From the NCBI GenBank assembly GCA_026985835.1, contig JALSPS010000102.1, positions 1 to 6,843 on the forward strand: a DNA stretch of 6,843 nucleotides, read 5' to 3'. Positions 4,383 to 6,843 of this stretch are shown here, in pieces. Both the position numbers and the translations under genes were made by a program. The stretch's first letter is position 1. Every line of letters starts with the position of its first letter. A model generated the notes under the pieces. It was not told where the DNA came from, searched no databases, and saw only the letters and a program-made list of their open reading frames with translations. This stretch comes from Candidatus Kaiserbacteria bacterium. GTDB lineage: Bacteria; Patescibacteriota; Minisyncoccia; Phycocordibacterales; UBA2100.

Positions 4383-5622
4383 AATCTTTTATTTGAATGC
4401 TCCAAAGTGTTTGGTCTTTTTTATTTCTAAAAATTAAAAATCTTTTATCCGGTGTTGTAAAAACATCATCAACATCCAGTATCTCATTATATTCCGTTTC
4501 CGGGGAAAGCACCAGTGTTGTTTTCATTGAATTTAAATCAAGTTTCCATAATTCATCCGAGAATGAGGAATTCCCCATATACCAATCATCAGGATATTCA
4601 CCGCTTGGAATTGATTTTGGCACAAAACAGTATGCCTCCGTATTCAAGATGGCGCATTTTTCGGCGAAAGTTGAAAGAGGGGTTTTTGTTTGTACACCGT
4701 TGTTTATATAGAATAATTTTATAGAATTATTATTGCTTATACTAAATAGGGCCGTTGTTGTTGAAGCCATCTTTATTGAAAGACCCGGTTTTTGTGAGAG
4801 AAATATATTTTCATCTCCTGTTTTTGTATTTATTATAAATGCAGAACTGCCAAATTTTGCGGTTGGTTTTTCATTTAATAGTATATTTTCATTATCTATC
4901 CACTTTGTATGCCAACCTTTTATGTAAGAAGACCAAATTGGAGTCGTTGTAGTTGAGTTTACATCGGAGAGATATCCTACAGCGCCGGATTCTTCTGGAA
5001 TTATAAAAAATAATTTTTGTCCATCACGCGAAACTGATATTGATTCAATTTTATTTGGGAGATATCTTGATGTAAGAGATTTTTTTTGGTTTGTGAGGGT
5101 TGTTGAGCCGATAACTGAGTTTATAACTCCATTTTCATCAGCGTATCTTCTGATTACCACTTTTCCTCCATCAGCAGACAATGATTCTTTTATGCCCGGT
5201 GCTGTTGTACTAAGGATTCGTTTTATCTTTAATGTTTCTCCAGAAAAAAGTAATGTAAAGACATTGCCGGTAAGAGCCTCTGTAAAAATTATATTCTCCG
5301 GGTTGGTAGTATCATTTATATTTTTCATAAATACGACCGGCTCTGAATAGATTTGGTTTAATTTTGCCTTAAATGGCGCTGTTGCTTCTTCAATTGCTTT
5401 TTGTTCTTCTTGTTTTTCTTTATCTATATTTTGTATGATTTTACCGAAAGTATTTGTGCTTGAATTTAAAGTGGGAGATGAATAAGATGCCCCTATATTT
5501 TTTGTTGAATTACTGTTTTGAGGAGAGGTTTTTTTATTAAGATATGTTGCAAACCCAACAACCGCTATCATCAAAACCAAAATGAAAATAAAAGCTGCTA
5601 TGTATATTTGATTTCTTGACAT
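4363..5622 (-). CDS. Membrane-anchored extracellular beta-propeller-like protein, unknown function
   Basis: 419 residues, not assigned to a named family. One N-terminal membrane segment (about 6-27) follows a short basic start, giving an N-in, outside-facing protein. A Ser/Asn/Thr-rich linker (about 33-58) and a charged, probably helical segment (about 60-90, KEKQEEQKAIEEA) come next. The rest looks like a WD40/PD40-type propeller with recurring Asp-Gly/Pro-Asp blade turns: SLSADGGKVVIRRY (147-160), SVSRDGQKLFFI (196-207) and TTPDKRFLIFRNKKDQTLWSI (389-409). Cys323 and Cys332 could form a disulfide. GEYPDDWYMG (341-350) with DELWKLDL (356-363) looks like a conserved block. The start comes one base after the upstream stop (TAATATG), so translation is probably coupled. 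The 3' end overlaps the pilin-like gene by 20 bp. A sensory or scaffold role is possible but unsupported. Confidence 0.8.
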   Translation of the reverse strand: MSRNQIYIAAFIFILVLMIAVVGFATYLNKKTSPQNSNSTKNIGASYSSPTLNSSTNTFGKIIQNIDKEKQEEQKAIEEATAPFKAKLNQIYSEPVVFMKNINDTTNPENIIFTEALTGNVFTLLFSGETLKIKRILSTTAPGIKESLSADGGKVVIRRYADENGVINSVIGSTTLTNQKKSLTSRYLPNKIESISVSRDGQKLFFIIPEESGAVGYLSDVNSTTTTPIWSSYIKGWHTKWIDNENILLNEKPTAKFGSSAFIINTKTGDENIFLSQKPGLSIKMASTTTALFSISNNNSIKLFYINNGVQTKTPLSTFAEKCAILNTEAYCFVPKSIPSGEYPDDWYMGNSSFSDELWKLDLNSMKTTLVLSPETEYNEILDVDDVFTTPDKRFLIFRNKKDQTLWSIQIKDYEKTNK

Positions 5623-5623
5623 A

Positions 5624-6655
5624 TTAAAAAATTTGATCTAACGCATCTGCTAATTGAATTCTTACAGACTCACCTGCTTTTTGAAGGGTTTGAGATATAT
5701 TTTTTACTGTTATTGATAAAATGAATGATTTATCTTGTATTGATTCATCAGGTTGAAGTGTGATTGAAAAAGGAATTTTTATATCAGTTTTTAATTTTTT
5801 TTGATTTATACTCCAATCATATTGAAGAGTCTCAGAATTTTTATTTTTTACATTCATAAAATATGGCTCAGCGACAATCTCCGGATCAGGGCCTCGCACC
5901 ACTGATTTATTTTTGATTGCCTCAGTATAATCAACTCCAAGAAGTGGTTTTTTTTGGTAAAGCGCGACCTTTGGATTGTGTTGTGATAAAATTATTCCGG
6001 TTGTGAATGGCTTGTAATTATCAGGTTTGTATACTTCAAGTGTTATTATATAACTTTCCGCAAAATCAGGACCTTGTATTGTTATATTGGATAATCCTAC
6101 GCCTTTTTTAATAATGGTATTATTTTTTTTCCAGATATAATTTAGCTCTGATGATTTATAGAGAGTAAGATCAGGTTTTGACAAAAGAGGTATTGCGCTT
6201 AACCTTATTTTAGAAAGAGCGCTATTTATAGCGCGCCCCTTATAAAATGGAGGAGTGTATGTTTCGGGCTCTATTAAAAGAGCAACATTTTGCGGAATTA
6301 GTGTAATATCAGAAAACAGGATTTTACCTAAGGTGGTTTTTACAATTGCGGTTATATTGCGCGAAGTGCCAATTTCAGATAAATGTACTTTAATTTTTTC
6401 TTTTTCTTTTTCAAATACTTCCCCATTCTCAACCCACTCAATATCTGAAATTGAATCATCACTATTTTTTAATTTTGCCTCAAGTAGAACATCTGAATTT
6501 GGTTTTGGATAAGTTGGGCTTATAACAATTTCCAGCTCTTGTTTTGGTAAATAGTTTTCTATTTTTAAATTTTGTAACGAAAAAGCGTGTGTATAGTTTG
6601 CGGTAAACAAAAATATAATGAACAAAAAAGATATTTTAATAACTCTAAGTAGCAT
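5624..6655 (-). CDS. Secreted Ig-like/PKD-like repeat protein, unknown function
   Basis: 343 residues, no named family. A signal peptide (about 1-24, ending THA-FS) precedes an all-beta region with no cysteine. Three similar units can be seen, each centred on a Trp in a beta-strand/turn context: DIEWVENGEV (W74), NYIWKKNNTI (W175) and QYDWSINQKK (W281). Each is followed by a strand pattern such as ITAIVKTT, YIITLEVYK or FILSITVKN. This is typical of Ig-like or PKD-like domains on bacterial surface proteins. YTPPFYKGRA (133-142) resembles a block I recall from CPR proteins. It is the first gene of the envelope operon, preceded by an extended -10 promoter ending six bases before ATG, and followed one base later by the propeller gene. 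With no second membrane segment or lipobox, it is probably released or held by partner proteins. Confidence 0.8.
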   Translation of the reverse strand: MLLRVIKISFLFIIFLFTANYTHAFSLQNLKIENYLPKQELEIVISPTYPKPNSDVLLEAKLKNSDDSISDIEWVENGEVFEKEKEKIKVHLSEIGTSRNITAIVKTTLGKILFSDITLIPQNVALLIEPETYTPPFYKGRAINSALSKIRLSAIPLLSKPDLTLYKSSELNYIWKKNNTIIKKGVGLSNITIQGPDFAESYIITLEVYKPDNYKPFTTGIILSQHNPKVALYQKKPLLGVDYTEAIKNKSVVRGPDPEIVAEPYFMNVKNKNSETLQYDWSINQKKLKTDIKIPFSITLQPDESIQDKSFILSITVKNISQTLQKAGESVRIQLADALDQIF

Positions 6656-6661
6656 AATCTT

Positions 6662-6670
6662 ATTATAACA
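6662..6670 (-). promoter_or_regulatory. Extended -10 promoter of the envelope operon (predicted leaderless)
   Basis: On the minus strand TGT (6668-6670) directly precedes consensus TATAAT (6662-6667), a perfect extended -10 (TGnTATAAT). Six bases later comes the ATG of the Ig-like gene. The -35 region is poor, as usual for extended -10 promoters. The predicted start is at or next to the A of ATG. Confidence 0.68.
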
Positions 6671-6678
6671 AGTTTATA

Positions 6679-6843
6679 TCATTTTGCAGACTCTTTTTTA
6701 ACTTGTTCTTGATATTTTTTATAAGAATAAGAATTAAAAATGTAAAGCGATATAACAAGAGATGTACACGCAAACCAGGGGAAGAAAAATACATCCATAA
6801 AAAAGTTTAAAAGATATGAAATAACAATTTTTACTAATCTAAG
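6679..6843 (-). CDS. C-terminal end of a membrane protein (partial)
   Basis: An open frame enters from the right edge and gives 54 residues ending at TGA (6681-6679). It has one hydrophobic stretch, roughly FMDVFFFPWFACTSLVISLYIF, followed by a hydrophilic, lysine-rich tail ending QEQVKKESAK. This is the pattern of a membrane segment plus short cytoplasmic tail. The 5' part lies outside the window, so no function can be assigned. It is co-directional with the envelope operon, 23 bp upstream of the Ig-like gene, and the operon promoter lies in that gap. It may belong to the same envelope cluster. Confidence 0.6.
   Translation of the reverse strand, partial: LRLVKIVISYLLNFFMDVFFFPWFACTSLVISLYIFNSYSYKKYQEQVKKESAK

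Noticed and set aside
4400..4403. GGAG as a Shine-Dalgarno sequence for the pilin-like gene
   Set aside because: It is 17 bases from the ATG, too far for normal ribosome binding, and no other gene in the window has such a motif at proper spacing.
4896..4904. CTATCCACT as another DnaA box
   Set aside because: Two mismatches, inside the propeller gene and far from the cluster; chance is the simpler explanation. The same applies to TTTGGATAA at 6504-6512.
6219..6234. Hairpin GCGCTA-TTTA-TAGCGC
   Set aside because: It lies in the middle of the Ig-like coding region with no T-run. It is best explained by codon content, not a terminator.
1..6843. Recoded TGA (Gly) as in some CPR lineages
   Set aside because: No gene contains an in-frame TGA. 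The single TGA (6679-6681) is a plausible stop followed by a promoter, so the standard bacterial code fits.
1..6843. tRNA, rRNA, CRISPR array, insertion sequence or riboswitch
   Set aside because: None was seen. Gaps are too short or explained by origin and promoter elements, and no transposase or spaced repeat array is present.

Overview
The window is AT-rich, very gene-dense DNA holding the chromosomal replication-origin neighbourhood of a small-genome bacterium. The gene families suggest Patescibacteria/CPR, probably a Parcubacteria-like lineage. The reasons are a minimal YidC without the large periplasmic domain, a Jag/KhpB without its N-terminal domain, a short RnpA, no recognisable Shine-Dalgarno sequence at any start, and a trio of envelope genes of a type I associate with CPR genomes. 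This placement rests on recognition and was not tested by a search.

Layout. Positions 1-600 (minus): the first 200 codons of dnaN. Positions 601-821: an AT-rich intergenic region with DnaA boxes and AT repeats, the best unwinding-region candidate. Positions 822-2174 (minus): complete dnaA. Positions 2175-2284: the dnaA promoter and a second DnaA-box cluster that runs into the end of rnpA. Positions 2285-2605 and 2607-2762 (minus): rnpA and rpmH (bL34), one base apart. Positions 2763-2851: back-to-back promoters. Positions 2852-3565 and 3567-4016 (plus): yidC and jag/khpB, one base apart. Positions 4017-6655 (minus): an envelope operon meeting jag end to end. In transcription order it encodes a secreted Ig-like-repeat protein, a membrane-anchored beta-propeller protein and a VirB2-like small pilin. 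Positions 6679-6843 (minus): the C-terminal tail of another membrane protein.

How the genes work together. DnaA binds the boxes on both sides of its own gene and loads the replisome, of which DnaN is the sliding clamp. RpmH and RnpA serve ribosome assembly and tRNA processing. YidC inserts membrane proteins, and Jag/KhpB is its usual RNA-binding neighbour. The three-gene envelope operon is the least understood part: signal peptide, membrane anchor and pilin features suggest a cell-surface structure, but no function can be assigned from sequence alone.

The most unusual signals are these: (i) -10 hexamers ending 6-7 bases before ATG at up to four genes, predicting leaderless mRNAs; (ii) an identical TAATATG stop-start junction at three gene pairs; (iii) DnaA boxes on both sides of dnaA, some inside dnaN, rnpA and the dnaA stop codon; (iv) rpmH-rnpA inverted relative to the classical origin gene order.
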